51,699 bases of DNA from Methylomonas sp. (GTDB lineage: Bacteria > Pseudomonadota > Gammaproteobacteria > Methylococcales > Methylomonadaceae). A program made the translations under genes and the position numbers. The stretch covers positions 1-51,699 of the forward strand of contig JALSLW010000052.1 of the NCBI GenBank assembly GCA_026988155.1, read 5' to 3'. The stretch's first letter is position 1. Every line of letters starts with the position of its first letter. This document shows, in pieces, positions 15,729 through 26,028 of the stretch. Below the pieces are notes generated by a model, which saw only the letters and a program-made list of their open reading frames with translations, was not told where the DNA came from and made no database searches.

Positions 15729-18700
15729 TCAAGCTTCATCTAACATGGTTTGAACAATGTCAAGGCTGGTTAAACCGGCAATATATTCTTCAATGCCCGT
15801 TACTTCAGCTAAAGCAATTCGGTTGGCATTCTGCTGCTCCATAATCCAGGCAGTAGAACCAATAGAGTAAATGCTTTGTACATCTCGCTGAATCAATGCA
15901 GTTTTATAGTCGGTCAAACGCTTGTCAGCCAATAAGTCAGCAAGCTGTTCATCAGTATAATTGCTATAGGCTTCTCTATTTGTTTTAACTAAAGCGTCCT
16001 GGATTTTTCTGGGACGTTCTAGAATTAACTTATCTGCTTGCCGACTGATTTGCTGATCTGTTAAGTCATTATGTGCTGATTTTGCAAGCTGATTTTTTGC
16101 TATTTTCTGTGCCTGATCAATAACAGAAAAACTATTGATTAGCTTAAAGGTAAGCGCGGTATCAGTTTTTCCATAATCAGGAATTGCACCATCAAATAAT
16201 GCAGTATTGTTCTGGTAGGCTGTTCTTACCAATTTAATTTGCTCTTGAGCATAGGCAGACGACAGTTCTTCGATCATTGCTTTACGATCTAAGGTTTTGC
16301 CTAAATATTCAGCTGTCTGTGTTTTATAGAGCCATAAAGGGATGGCAAATTTAAAATGCCTGCGCTCATTTTTCCAGTCGCTGAGAATTTTTTTGCCGAT
16401 AATTGAGTCCGTGTATTCTATATGCTGCTCCAGCATATAGAGAATAAATTGCTCATGAGCTTTGGAAACCTCAGTTTCTTCTGATAAGCAGCGAATTTCA
16501 ACTGAACTAGTGTCATATAAATTTTCTAAGCGGTTCTCCGGGTCATATTGATAGGCATTGCCGCCTGACATGCCTGTGCAGAAGCCTTTGCCAAAAGTGC
16601 CTAGGTTAAGTATGGCTCCATTAATCATATATTCGCAGGCAAAGTCGCCTACGCCTTCAACAACAGCCATGGCTCCAGAATTTCGGACACCAAAGCGGTC
16701 GCCAGCTTCGCCATTGATAAAGGCTTTGCCACCTGTTGCGCCAAATAGTGCAAAATTGCCAATTAAAACATTTTCCCCCGACTTTTTAGAGCCGCCGCCT
16801 GGAGAGCTGATGATAATTGTACCGCCGCAGGCAGATTTGCCTACGCCATCATTACAGGTACCATAATGTTCTAAATGCATGCCATCATTATTGAAGGCTG
16901 CGTAGCTTTGACCTGCAGAGCCGGTGGTTTTAATGGTTACACTGTCGGCTGCCAAATAGCGCCGGCCATGCTGATTGGTGTATATAAGTGATGAATCATT
17001 GGCCTGCTGTTCGGATACTTCATAGCCGAGAAAACGTTCTATATCAATAGCCGTTTGACCGCCAACAGTTTTATTGCAGTTGTTTAATTTAAAGTTGGCA
17101 CCTTCAATTGTTATAGGCTGGCCTTTGGTAATGGCAGATTTTATCTGGGCTAAATATGTATCATCTATGCTGAAATTAGCCTCTAAGTAAACTGGGTTTT
17201 GAATTTTAACTTCATCAACTTGAGCTAGCAGCCTCGTAAAATCAAGCTGTCCAACCATGGCCGGATGGTCAATTAAATGCAGTAAATCAGCTTGGCCACG
17301 AATTTCTAGCAGGCTGGCGTAGCCAAGGCTGGCTAAAATCTCTCTAACTTCGTGTGCCAGATTCATAAAAAATTGAGCTAGCACGCGAGGATCGCCTTTA
17401 AATTCTTCATGTGCTGTGGTTAAGCCGGCAGGGCATAATACATTGCAATTTTTAGCCATTACACAGCGAAGCATCATTAAAGCAGTTGTGCCAAATTCAA
17501 AAGAATCACCGCCTAAAATAGCAGATTTCACAACATCAACACCGCTTTGATGGGCTGCGCTGCAACGCAGTACCACTTTGTCCCGCAATCCATTAGCCGC
17601 TAGTGCTTGATGAACCTCGGCAATGCCAATTTCCGGTGAGCGGCCTGTGTTCTTTAAACTGGTAACGGCTGCGGCGCCGGTTCCCCCGGTGTTGCCAGCA
17701 ACGTTGATCACATCGGCGCCTGCTTTGGCTACACCGACAGCAATGGTGCCGATACCTTCCGATGAAACCAGCTTAACTACCACTTTAACGCGGGCAGCTT
17801 TTGCATCATGGATTAACTGCCCCAAATCTTCAATGGAGTAGGTGTCATGATGCGGTGGAGGGCTGACCAGTTCAACTTTTGGCGTTCCGCCACGAAGCGA
17901 GGCAATCTCAACTGATACTTTGGCTGCAGGCAATTGACCGCCTTCTCCAGGTTTTGCTCCCTGGGCAATTTTAATTTCAATTTCTTCAATATTCGGATCA
18001 GCAAGATAGCCGGCCCATACACCAAAACGGCCTGAAGCAAATTGCTTTATCTTGCTTGATTTTATGGTGTTAAAACGGCTGGAATGCTCGCCGCCTTCGC
18101 CAGAGTTGCTCATGGCACCGGCTATATTAGTACCTTGAGCAACTGCTTCATGGGCTTCTGACAATAAAGCACCGTGACTCATTGCACCTGTTGCCAATGC
18201 GGCCGTAATTTCATGTGCAGGCTGTACTTCTGCAAGAGAAATTGGTGTGCGAGCAGTCTCTAAGGTGTTTAGATAGTTATTTATTAGGCTCGCGGTATTG
18301 CGGACTTTAATATTGATGGCATTGCTATCAGTTGTTAAACTGAAATTTTCTTTAGAAAAGCGGTTGTTAAAATGTTCAGCAAGCGCTTCTATCCGCTCAG
18401 AAGATGAATTTTCGGTAAAAGAAACTTCAAAGTGTATCGCGTTAGTTTTTTTAACTTTTAAGCCAACAATAAGAAAGTTATTATTGCCTCGCAAATTTTG
18501 GCTGTTTAAAATAAAATCAAAATCATCGCGACTTTTTGCAGAGCGAATGTCAGCTGGAAAGTCAACAATATCACGAAGAGCTGCTGGTCTGCTGTTTCGT
18601 TCCTGATAGAGTCCCTTGGTAAAGCTGCGGTAGGCAGGTGTTATGCCGAAGTCGTCAATCTGCTGGGGAGTCCTTTTTTCATAGCCAAAATCAAGATAGG

Positions 18701-21212
18701 CAGTGTCGCTGACGGATGCGGATTTCTCAGGATCGGACTGAGGAATGTATAGAATACCTTCATCCGTCATATTGATATATTCTCTGACAGCTGTATTGCC
18801 AAAAGTATGGCCTGCACCGTCTTGGCGTTCTTTAAACAGGCCTAGAAAGGGAATGTCTTTTTCTTCATTGACAGATAAGGCTTTATGGTGCCATTCGGCG
18901 GCACTGGCAGCAATATCTGCATACTGAACGCCCCCAACGGAAGAATGGATGTTTGGGAAATATTTTTTGAGTACAGGACCGTCAGTATCCAGATAATTTG
19001 ATTCAAAAAATTCACCGCCGATATAGCTTTCAGCCGTACATAAACCAAATTTTCCCATCGTTTTCATCAATGATTTTTTAATCCCATTTTGAAAGCTGTC
19101 CAGTGCATGCTGCTGGGCCTGTTCATCAGTATAATGTGTAACAACACGGTTATGTACACTGAGCGGGCAGATGGCGGATGCGCCGAACCCTAATATGGTA
19201 GCAATATCATGGGGGCTGGCTGCTTGGCCTGTTTCTAAGATAATGGAAGAGTTAAAGCGTAAACCTTGCGATGTCAGGTGCTGATTAGCTGCAGAAATCA
19301 TCAGTAAGGCAGGGATGGCCGCTTTATCTTGGCTAATATTTTGATCGCTTAATATAATAATGCCGAAATTTTCTTCGGCTGCTTTTTTAACTTGCTGACA
19401 AATGCTTTTGACTGCGTGTTCTAATGCCTTTTCGTTTTTTTCTGCGTTATCAAAGTCAGGTGTGTACAGCATATCAAATGTGGCATGACTGACTGCCTTT
19501 TGCCGACGGATCTGTTCTAGCTGGGTGCGTTGCAGAATGGGAGTGTCAATGATTAGCTGTCTGCTTTCGTGCTCAGCAAAAGTTGGCTTGGCTCCCAGTG
19601 CTACACGCAAGGTCATGCCATCGCTTTCGCGCAAGGAATCAAGGGGCGGATTAGTGACTTGAGCAAAACGCTGGCTAAAATAGCGTGACATGCCGCCTTC
19701 TGCTTTTGAAAGCGCATTGGGTGTAATGCCATAGCCCATTGCGGATACTTTTTCCATTCCATTGCTTAAAATGGGATCAAGCAAAAATCTGAAACTTTCT
19801 TGGTTAAGAGAATAGGCTGTATGCCTCTGGTCAATATTTAAAGCATGTTCATTATTGAGTTCTGACAGTTCAACTTTGTCAAAATCGGCAATATGCACTG
19901 CGTTTTTATTCAGTAAGGCTTTATAGTCTTTTTCTTTGGCAAGACGTTCCATCACCTGATGGCTGTTATAAGCTTCACCTGTGCCATGGTCAAAATACAG
20001 CATGCCGCCGGCTTCAATGCGGCCACGCCTTAATATGTCTTTGGCTGGAAAATCAATCTGTCCTGCTTCTGACATAACTGCCAGGTATTCCTTTGTTTCA
20101 ACTGACCGCAAAGGTCTAAGGCCTAGACGGTCAAGACGAGCTCCTACACGAATGCCATCATTAAAAATGATGGCGGCAGGGCCATCATTTTTTTCTTCAT
20201 ATAGGCTAAAATATTCTAGCATGGCGCGGACATCATCAGACAGCGAGGTGTCATTTTCCCAGGCAGGCGGCATCATTGCTAAAATCGCGGTAACAATATC
20301 AAGATCGTCTTCATTGATGCGGCGCGTTAAGGTTTGATCCAGACGGCCTGAATCAGACTGGCCGTTCGGGAAAATAACTTCTTTGTTATTTTGGCGGGCA
20401 ATGGCGTTTTCACTGAGTCTGTTTTTCTTGTCGGTATTCAATTCGCCATTATGCGCCATATAGCGAAATGGCTGAGCCATCATGGTTGCAGGTGCAGTGT
20501 TTGTCGAGAAACGGGTGTGAAAGAATAGGGTGCTTATTTCATGATCTGCATCATATAAATCGGTAAAATAAGGAATTACTTCAAAAGAATTAAGGCGGCC
20601 TTTGTAGACCTGAGTGCGCGAACTCATAGACAAAGGATAAAAGCCTTCTAGTTCATGGCGAGTAAAGCCTTCTGCTTCAATGGTCAGCAGTGCAACTTGA
20701 ATATGTTTTTCAAATTCATCATCGGTTGCGTCTTTTAAGGCATTGGGACGGCCAAAAATAAGCTGTTTGATTGGCAGTTGGGCTTTGACAGATGCTTTGT
20801 TAATTACCGAGTTATCAATCGGAACGTTTCTCCAGGCGATAACGGGCAGATCAAAGTCTTTTAAATGATTTTCAACAAGCTCAGTTGCTGCCTCATCATA
20901 TTTGACATGGTCTTCAGGGAAAAAGAAGTTGGCAACGCCAAATTGGCCAAGTTTCAAGCTGTTTAAGCCGGTTACTTTACGAAAAAATTTAATTGACAGG
21001 TCTATATTTACCCCCGCACCATCGCCAATCCCTTCTGCGCTCATACCGCCTCGGTGAGGGATGGTGCAAAGTGCTTCGTGAGATTTTATCAATAAATCGT
21101 GTGATTGCTTGCTTTTCTTATGGGTTATAAAGCCAACGCCACAGCTATCTTGTGATAAGTCTTCATCGTAAAGTATTTGAATGGTGTGATTTTTAAGGGA
21201 ATTTTTAATCAT
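15729..21212 (-). CDS. gltB: Enlarged glutamate synthase large chain (GltB)
   Basis: Makes two glutamates from glutamine and 2-oxoglutarate. A 23-residue propeptide precedes the catalytic Cys24 (CGVGF). A class II amidotransferase domain follows to about 430, then a central domain, then the FMN synthase domain (GAKPGEGGQLP; GNTGGTGAAA). Then comes the GXGXG domain (FALFGATGGKAF; GMSGGNAY). At 1827 residues it exceeds the usual ~1500; about 200 extra residues lie C-terminal to the GXGXG domain. The 3Fe-4S cysteines are C1250, C1256 and C1260, spaced Cx5Cx3C rather than the usual Cx5Cx4C. No gltD lies here; a CysJ-type reductase gene follows. Confidence 0.9.
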   Translation of the reverse strand: MIKNSLKNHTIQILYDEDLSQDSCGVGFITHKKSKQSHDLLIKSHEALCTIPHRGGMSAEGIGDGAGVNIDLSIKFFRKVTGLNSLKLGQFGVANFFFPEDHVKYDEAATELVENHLKDFDLPVIAWRNVPIDNSVINKASVKAQLPIKQLIFGRPNALKDATDDEFEKHIQVALLTIEAEGFTRHELEGFYPLSMSSRTQVYKGRLNSFEVIPYFTDLYDADHEISTLFFHTRFSTNTAPATMMAQPFRYMAHNGELNTDKKNRLSENAIARQNNKEVIFPNGQSDSGRLDQTLTRRINEDDLDIVTAILAMMPPAWENDTSLSDDVRAMLEYFSLYEEKNDGPAAIIFNDGIRVGARLDRLGLRPLRSVETKEYLAVMSEAGQIDFPAKDILRRGRIEAGGMLYFDHGTGEAYNSHQVMERLAKEKDYKALLNKNAVHIADFDKVELSELNNEHALNIDQRHTAYSLNQESFRFLLDPILSNGMEKVSAMGYGITPNALSKAEGGMSRYFSQRFAQVTNPPLDSLRESDGMTLRVALGAKPTFAEHESRQLIIDTPILQRTQLEQIRRQKAVSHATFDMLYTPDFDNAEKNEKALEHAVKSICQQVKKAAEENFGIIILSDQNISQDKAAIPALLMISAANQHLTSQGLRFNSSIILETGQAASPHDIATILGFGASAICPLSVHNRVVTHYTDEQAQQHALDSFQNGIKKSLMKTMGKFGLCTAESYIGGEFFESNYLDTDGPVLKKYFPNIHSSVGGVQYADIAASAAEWHHKALSVNEEKDIPFLGLFKERQDGAGHTFGNTAVREYINMTDEGILYIPQSDPEKSASVSDTAYLDFGYEKRTPQQIDDFGITPAYRSFTKGLYQERNSRPAALRDIVDFPADIRSAKSRDDFDFILNSQNLRGNNNFLIVGLKVKKTNAIHFEVSFTENSSSERIEALAEHFNNRFSKENFSLTTDSNAINIKVRNTASLINNYLNTLETARTPISLAEVQPAHEITAALATGAMSHGALLSEAHEAVAQGTNIAGAMSNSGEGGEHSSRFNTIKSSKIKQFASGRFGVWAGYLADPNIEEIEIKIAQGAKPGEGGQLPAAKVSVEIASLRGGTPKVELVSPPPHHDTYSIEDLGQLIHDAKAARVKVVVKLVSSEGIGTIAVGVAKAGADVINVAGNTGGTGAAAVTSLKNTGRSPEIGIAEVHQALAANGLRDKVVLRCSAAHQSGVDVVKSAILGGDSFEFGTTALMMLRCVMAKNCNVLCPAGLTTAHEEFKGDPRVLAQFFMNLAHEVREILASLGYASLLEIRGQADLLHLIDHPAMVGQLDFTRLLAQVDEVKIQNPVYLEANFSIDDTYLAQIKSAITKGQPITIEGANFKLNNCNKTVGGQTAIDIERFLGYEVSEQQANDSSLIYTNQHGRRYLAADSVTIKTTGSAGQSYAAFNNDGMHLEHYGTCNDGVGKSACGGTIIISSPGGGSKKSGENVLIGNFALFGATGGKAFINGEAGDRFGVRNSGAMAVVEGVGDFACEYMINGAILNLGTFGKGFCTGMSGGNAYQYDPENRLENLYDTSSVEIRCLSEETEVSKAHEQFILYMLEQHIEYTDSIIGKKILSDWKNERRHFKFAIPLWLYKTQTAEYLGKTLDRKAMIEELSSAYAQEQIKLVRTAYQNNTALFDGAIPDYGKTDTALTFKLINSFSVIDQAQKIAKNQLAKSAHNDLTDQQISRQADKLILERPRKIQDALVKTNREAYSNYTDEQLADLLADKRLTDYKTALIQRDVQSIYSIGSTAWIMEQQNANRIALAEVTGIEEYIAGLTSLDIVQTMLDEA

Positions 21213-21553
21213 CGCTATCCCGGTCCTTAATTGTATTTTAATGTCTTGCAGTCAATGCGGTTTCTTTGCTAGAGTCAAGCGTTTACAGCTCTGGTTTGGG
21301 TTGACTGCTGAAATTTCTATCAGTGAAACTTTCCAATTATACCATAAGAGCAGGTTGAGGACGCAAGGTTAAAGGTGAGGCTGGTGCGGTAAAAGTGAAG
21401 TGAAAATAATGATGGGTAATCATCAGGAAATTGATTAGAAAGTTTGGGGTTTCTTTATCCGCACTGTCTTTTCTAGTCAAATCTTTTCACCACTCATTGC
21501 ATGTGCAGATGGCACAACCAATTTTTTTATTTTTTTTAGAGATAGCTAGTGAT
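21213..21553. other. Divergent gltB / UbiH-family intergenic region
   Basis: 340 bases between the two start codons. It should carry both promoters. On the minus strand two TTGACT hexamers (about 21265-21290) are possible -35 elements for gltB, but spacing to a -10 is not convincing. An open frame extends upstream of the UbiH start (to 21431), but its sequence looks non-coding. Confidence 0.4.
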
Positions 21554-22768
21554 ATGCAAGAATTTGATGTTGTAATTGTGGGTGGCGGCATGGTGGGGGC
21601 TACAGTTGGCTGTGGACTGGGTAACAGTGGCTTAAAGGCTGCCGTTATAGAGCAGACACTGCCCGATGAATTTTCAGCGGAACAGTCTCATGATTTACGC
21701 GTTTCCGCTTTAAGCCTGGCTTCAAAAAAAATATTGCAGGCAGTGGGAGCCTGGGAAGGGGTGTTAAATCGCAGGTACTGTCCTTTTAAGCGTATGCGTG
21801 TTTGGGAGACGGCCGGTGATACAGAGTTTAACAGTGATGATATTAATCTGCCTGAGCTGGGATATATCGTTGAAAACAGAGTGACGCAATTAGCTTTACT
21901 GGATAAATTGGCTGATTTTGACAATGTTAAACTGTTTGCGCCAGCCAGCATTAAAAACATCAATTATAACCCTTCAGGCCTGGCAACTATAAAACTGTCT
22001 GATGATACTGAATTGCATGCGAAGGTGCTTGTTGCCGCCGATGGAGGCAGCTCCAGAGTAAGGCAGGCTGTTGGTTTAGGCGTTACCAGTTGGGATTATC
22101 GGCAGCATGCAATGGTAATCTATGTAGAAACTGACTATGCACAGCAAGATATTACCTGGCAGCGTTTTGTGCCAAGTGGCCCCCAGGCTTTTCTGCCGCT
22201 GACAGGAAATTATGGTTCAATCGTCTGGTATAACTCGGCCGATGAGATTAGACGCCTAAAGAGTTTGCCTGCAGAGGCTTTAATTTCGGAAATGACAGAG
22301 ACATTCCCCGACTGTTTAGGGAAAATAAAACAGGTTTTGGGGGTAGCAAGCTTTCCTTTAAAGCGACAGCATGCTCAGCAATATGTAAAAGCAGGTGTTG
22401 CTCTAGTGGGTGATGCAGCGCACATGATCAACCCATTGGCTGGACAGGGTGTTAATATTGGTTTGCTGGATGCGGCGGCCTTAGCTGAGGTGCTGGTAGA
22501 GGCTAATGCAAAAGGTGAAAATATAAGTGATATTGCTGTTTTGCAGCGGTATGAAAAAATGCGCAGGAATGAAAATTTAAGAATGATGACTGTCATGGAT
22601 GCTTTTTATCGCGTTTTTAGCAATAAAATACTGCCGATGAAATTTTTTAGAAACTTGGGTCTGGGATTGGCTGAACGTATCTTGCCGGTAAAAAATAAGG
22701 TGATGCGGATGGCAATAGGGCTGGATGGCAATTTACCAAAATTAGCGCGAGGGAAGTCTCTAAAATAG
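21554..22768 (+). CDS. UbiH/UbiF/UbiI-family FAD-dependent hydroxylase
   Basis: Flavin monooxygenase of the ubiquinone ring-hydroxylation family. The dinucleotide-binding motif VVIVGGGMVGATVGCGL is at the very N-terminus, which selects the ATG at 21554 over an upstream extension. A DG-type motif (VAADGGSSRVRQAVG) lies near residue 155, and the FAD-binding GDAAHMINPLAGQGVN near 285. The length of 404 is typical. It probably hydroxylates the quinone ring with O2; which of C1, C5 or C6 cannot be told from sequence. The gene is monocistronic and divergent from gltB. Confidence 0.85.
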   Translation: MQEFDVVIVGGGMVGATVGCGLGNSGLKAAVIEQTLPDEFSAEQSHDLRVSALSLASKKILQAVGAWEGVLNRRYCPFKRMRVWETAGDTEFNSDDINLPELGYIVENRVTQLALLDKLADFDNVKLFAPASIKNINYNPSGLATIKLSDDTELHAKVLVAADGGSSRVRQAVGLGVTSWDYRQHAMVIYVETDYAQQDITWQRFVPSGPQAFLPLTGNYGSIVWYNSADEIRRLKSLPAEALISEMTETFPDCLGKIKQVLGVASFPLKRQHAQQYVKAGVALVGDAAHMINPLAGQGVNIGLLDAAALAEVLVEANAKGENISDIAVLQRYEKMRRNENLRMMTVMDAFYRVFSNKILPMKFFRNLGLGLAERILPVKNKVMRMAIGLDGNLPKLARGKSLK

Positions 22769-22848
22769 CTGTAACATTTTATAATTACTTGATAAATTAA
22801 TGATTTATACTACCATGATAATAAACGACCTTTGGTTGAGAGATTATT

Positions 22849-23232
22849 ATGGAAAAAAGACTTTATCCTCGAGTAGTAAAACAATTTTCTGCTGTTGTTG
22901 AGAACCAGCAGGGACAGCAGCTAAAAGTTGTTGCTGTCGATACTTCCAGTGATGGAGTGTGCATTCAGTGCAGCATTATAAAAAGGGACCTCATTACCCC
23001 AGGCGGCAGCTTTGTTAGCAATGGAAAGCCCGTTGAACTTTTTATCTGGCTGGATCTTCCTTTTGAAAACGGTGTTGCAAAAAAAATTTGTGCCCGGTGT
23101 CATGTTTCCTTCTCAAGGCGAATTTCAAAAGACCAATGCAAGATAGGGATGCGGTATATGGAGTTAGATGAGGGCGGGTATGCTACCTTAATAAATTATA
23201 TAGAATCTGCATCGGCTTGTAATGATTATTGA
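22849..23232 (+). CDS. PilZ domain c-di-GMP-binding protein
   Basis: A single-domain protein of 127 residues. The two c-di-GMP contact motifs are present: RxxxR as RLYPR (residues 4-8) and D/NxSxxG as DTSSDG (near 31-36). It has no catalytic domain, so it should act as a receiver that alters a partner's activity on binding c-di-GMP. It lies about 21 kb from the diguanylate cyclase-pilus operon in this window, with no direct linkage. A GAGAG-type ribosome site lies a few bases upstream of the ATG. Confidence 0.85.
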   Translation: MEKRLYPRVVKQFSAVVENQQGQQLKVVAVDTSSDGVCIQCSIIKRDLITPGGSFVSNGKPVELFIWLDLPFENGVAKKICARCHVSFSRRISKDQCKIGMRYMELDEGGYATLINYIESASACNDY

Positions 23233-23355
23233 GATAATATTTTATCTTAATGCATAGCAAGAAATAAATACACAGCCCTACTTTGCCTGGTAGCGCTTGA
23301 CGAAAACCGCATGCATGGTAGGCTACGCCATCTGTTTTACATAAATATTTACCCA

Positions 23356-25305
23356 ATGACTGAACTGGAATCCTTTTTTAGTGGTGATGGCTCGCTATCA
23401 AAAGTAATCTCTGGTTATTTGCCCAGAAACTCTCAGCTTGAAATGGCCGGCTCAATTGCTGAGGCTATTGCAGAGAATAAAAACCTAATAGCAGAGGCAG
23501 GGACAGGAACAGGTAAAACCTTTGCCTATTTAGTCCCTGCTATTCTTTCCAGAAAAAAAGTCATTATTTCAACGGGTACAAAAAACCTTCAGGATCAGCT
23601 GTTTAATAAAGACTTGCCACTTATTCGCAAAGCAATTAATATCCCTTTTAAATCTGCATTATTGAAAGGCAGGGCAAATTATCTATGCACTTACCGCCTG
23701 GACAATGCCTTAAATGCCAGTTTTGGCTATAGCAAAGATGATGCAGGTGCGTTAGCACGTATTAAAGCCTGGTCAAAACGGACCAAGGCGGGGGATATTT
23801 CTGAAATTTCAGATGTGGCAGAAGGTGACCCTATCTGGTCTCAGGCCACTTCCAATATTGATAATTGTCTAGGTAAAGAATGCAAGGACTATGCTGACTG
23901 CTTTTTAGTTCAGGCCCGTAAAAAAGCTCAGGAATCTGACATTATTGTAGTTAATCATTACTTGCTTTGTGCCGACTGGTCTTTAAGGGAAACAGGATTT
24001 GGCGAACTGCTGCCCACAGCCGAAGTAGTGATAATTGATGAGGCGCATCAATTATCTGAAATTGCTTCTAATTTTTTAGGGTTATCGCTTAGTGGAAAGC
24101 AGTTGAATGAACTGGCAACAGATACTTTGGCTGAGTATTTTAAAGATGCCAAGGATATGCCGGACCTGCGTACGGCATGTGAAGATCTGCAATTTGAGGT
24201 TAAAGATCTGCGGCTGGCATTTGGCATGGAATTAAGGCGCGGTGAATGGAAAGATTTAGAAGATAGCCCTAAAATTTCTGCAGCATTGGAATCCGTCCAT
24301 AAGCAGCTGGATAGACTTGCTGAGCAATTAGAACTGGCCTCTGTACGGACAAAAGGGTTAGAAACCTGTTTTGACCGGGTTGAAGAGCTGGAAAGTTTGC
24401 TAAACAGTTTAATCAATGACGATAGCGGTAAATGGATACGCTGGTATGAAACACATAGCAAATCATTCACCTTAAGCAAAACGCCTCTGGATATTGCTTC
24501 TGAATTTAAGTCTTTTATGCGGCAGCATAAAGCCAGCTGGATATTTACCTCAGCTACTTTAAGTGTCGCCAATAACTTTGCTCATTTCTCAACAGGGCTG
24601 GGGCTAGGTGACATAGAAAGCAAAAGCTGGGAAAGTCCTTTTGATTTTGAAGCCCAAAGCCTTTTTTATCACCCCAAAGGCTTACCAAAACCAACAGAAT
24701 CAGATTTTACAGAAAGAGTAGTTGAATTTGCATTGCCTGTGCTAAAAGCAAGTAAAGGGAGAGCTTTTTTTCTGTTTACCAGTCATCGTGCATTAAAAAT
24801 AGCGGCAGAGTTACTGGAAGATCAATTGGACTACCCTCTGCTGGTACAGGGGACCCGTGCAAAGGCTGTGCTTTTGGAGCAATTTAAGGAAAAAGGCAAT
24901 GCTATTTTATTGGCTACTTCCAGTTTTTGGGAAGGCGTTGATGTTAGGGGTGATGCCTTATCCTGCGTTATTATTGACAAACTTCCTTTTGCATCACCAG
25001 GCGACCCTGTTTTAAAAGCACGTTTAAATGCAATGGAAAAGCAGGGGCGAAATCCTTTTTTTGAATATCAATTGCCTACAGCCGTCATTGCCCTGCGACA
25101 GGGCGTTGGGCGCTTGATTCGTGATGTTAATGACAAAGGAGTACTGATGGTCTGTGATCCGCGATTATTGAAACGTGCATATGGCCATATGTTTTTAAAT
25201 AGTGTGCCAGCAATGAAACGTTCTCGAGAGATTGAGGATGTGAATGAATTTTTTCGATTGCTGGATGCAAACAACAAAGCAGAAGAAATGGAGCGGCAAA
25301 ATTGA
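23356..25305 (+). CDS. yoaA: ATP-dependent DNA helicase, DinG family (YoaA)
   Basis: XPD/DinG-like superfamily 2 helicase. Walker A is AEAGTGTGKTFAY (near residue 47). Four cysteines suited to a 4Fe-4S cluster lie in YLCTYRLDN and NCLGKECKDYADCF. Walker B is IIDEAHQL, and motif VI is RQGVGRLIRD near 585. The start at the internal ATG (MTELESFF) fits the family better than the 15-residue upstream extension. The length of about 649 matches YoaA, which works with the clamp loader chi subunit in fork repair. The stop overlaps the tsaB start, so the two are coupled, as in many gammaproteobacteria. Confidence 0.85.
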   Translation: MTELESFFSGDGSLSKVISGYLPRNSQLEMAGSIAEAIAENKNLIAEAGTGTGKTFAYLVPAILSRKKVIISTGTKNLQDQLFNKDLPLIRKAINIPFKSALLKGRANYLCTYRLDNALNASFGYSKDDAGALARIKAWSKRTKAGDISEISDVAEGDPIWSQATSNIDNCLGKECKDYADCFLVQARKKAQESDIIVVNHYLLCADWSLRETGFGELLPTAEVVIIDEAHQLSEIASNFLGLSLSGKQLNELATDTLAEYFKDAKDMPDLRTACEDLQFEVKDLRLAFGMELRRGEWKDLEDSPKISAALESVHKQLDRLAEQLELASVRTKGLETCFDRVEELESLLNSLINDDSGKWIRWYETHSKSFTLSKTPLDIASEFKSFMRQHKASWIFTSATLSVANNFAHFSTGLGLGDIESKSWESPFDFEAQSLFYHPKGLPKPTESDFTERVVEFALPVLKASKGRAFFLFTSHRALKIAAELLEDQLDYPLLVQGTRAKAVLLEQFKEKGNAILLATSSFWEGVDVRGDALSCVIIDKLPFASPGDPVLKARLNAMEKQGRNPFFEYQLPTAVIALRQGVGRLIRDVNDKGVLMVCDPRLLKRAYGHMFLNSVPAMKRSREIEDVNEFFRLLDANNKAEEMERQN

Positions 25306-25985
25306 AAATGCTGGCAGTAGAAACATCAACAGAAGCCTGTTCTGCAGCTCTATACATTGATGGCGAAGTGCAGGAGCGCTTTGAAATAGCGCCTAGAGAA
25401 CATACTAAATTAATCCTGCCCATGATTGACTCTCTTATGGCTGATGCGGAGCTTAAACCGCAACAGCTGGATGCACTGGCATTTAGCCGTGGTCCAGGCT
25501 CATTTACTGGAGTCAGGATTTCTACAGCTGTTATTCAGGGAATTGCTTTTGGAGTAGATCTGCCAGTTGTCCCCGTCTCAACTTTGGCAGCTATAGCGCA
25601 GCACTATTTAAAAAATGCTGTTGCTAATTGCGTTTTTACAGCAATGGATGCACGGATGGGTGAAATATTCTGGGCTGTATATCAAAAAAACCAGGAGGGC
25701 TATGCTGAGTTAATAGGAGAAGAGGCGGTAACTTTAGCTGAAAATATCCTTTTTTCTAAGCAGAAAGGTGTTGGGATAGGTTCCGGATGGGGCGTTTATC
25801 AGCAGCAGCTATCTGCCTGTTTAGGGGATCTGCTGCTGGATATGGAAGCAGAGCATTTGCCCAGAGCTTCTGCAATTGTCGATTTGGGTGTTGTAGGGTT
25901 TGGGCAAAATCAGGCTGTTGCGGTTGAAAAGGCGATGCCAGTTTATTTAAGAGATAAAGTGGCAAAAAAAGAATCGGAAAGATAG
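25302..25985 (+). CDS. tsaB: tRNA threonylcarbamoyladenosine synthesis protein TsaB
   Basis: Partner of TsaD in forming t6A37 on ANN-decoding tRNAs. The ASKHA-fold N-terminus (MLAVETSTEACSAALY) and the family motif FSRGPGSFTGVRI near residue 65 are clear. I favour the TTG start at 25302: the ribosome site GGAG lies eight bases upstream, and the resulting M-K-M-L-A matches the family's M-x-x-L-A; the ATG at 25308 is the alternative. It overlaps the end of yoaA by four bases. Confidence 0.9.
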   Translation: MKMLAVETSTEACSAALYIDGEVQERFEIAPREHTKLILPMIDSLMADAELKPQQLDALAFSRGPGSFTGVRISTAVIQGIAFGVDLPVVPVSTLAAIAQHYLKNAVANCVFTAMDARMGEIFWAVYQKNQEGYAELIGEEAVTLAENILFSKQKGVGIGSGWGVYQQQLSACLGDLLLDMEAEHLPRASAIVDLGVVGFGQNQAVAVEKAMPVYLRDKVAKKESER

Positions 25986-26028
25986 AGTACAATGGCAGTT
26001 TATTCTCTCACTTTAGCATTGTTTTCCA

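Noticed and set aside
21431-21553. 41-residue N-terminal extension of the UbiH-family protein
   Set aside because: The nucleotide-binding motif must lie close to the N-terminus; the extension reads like translated promoter DNA.
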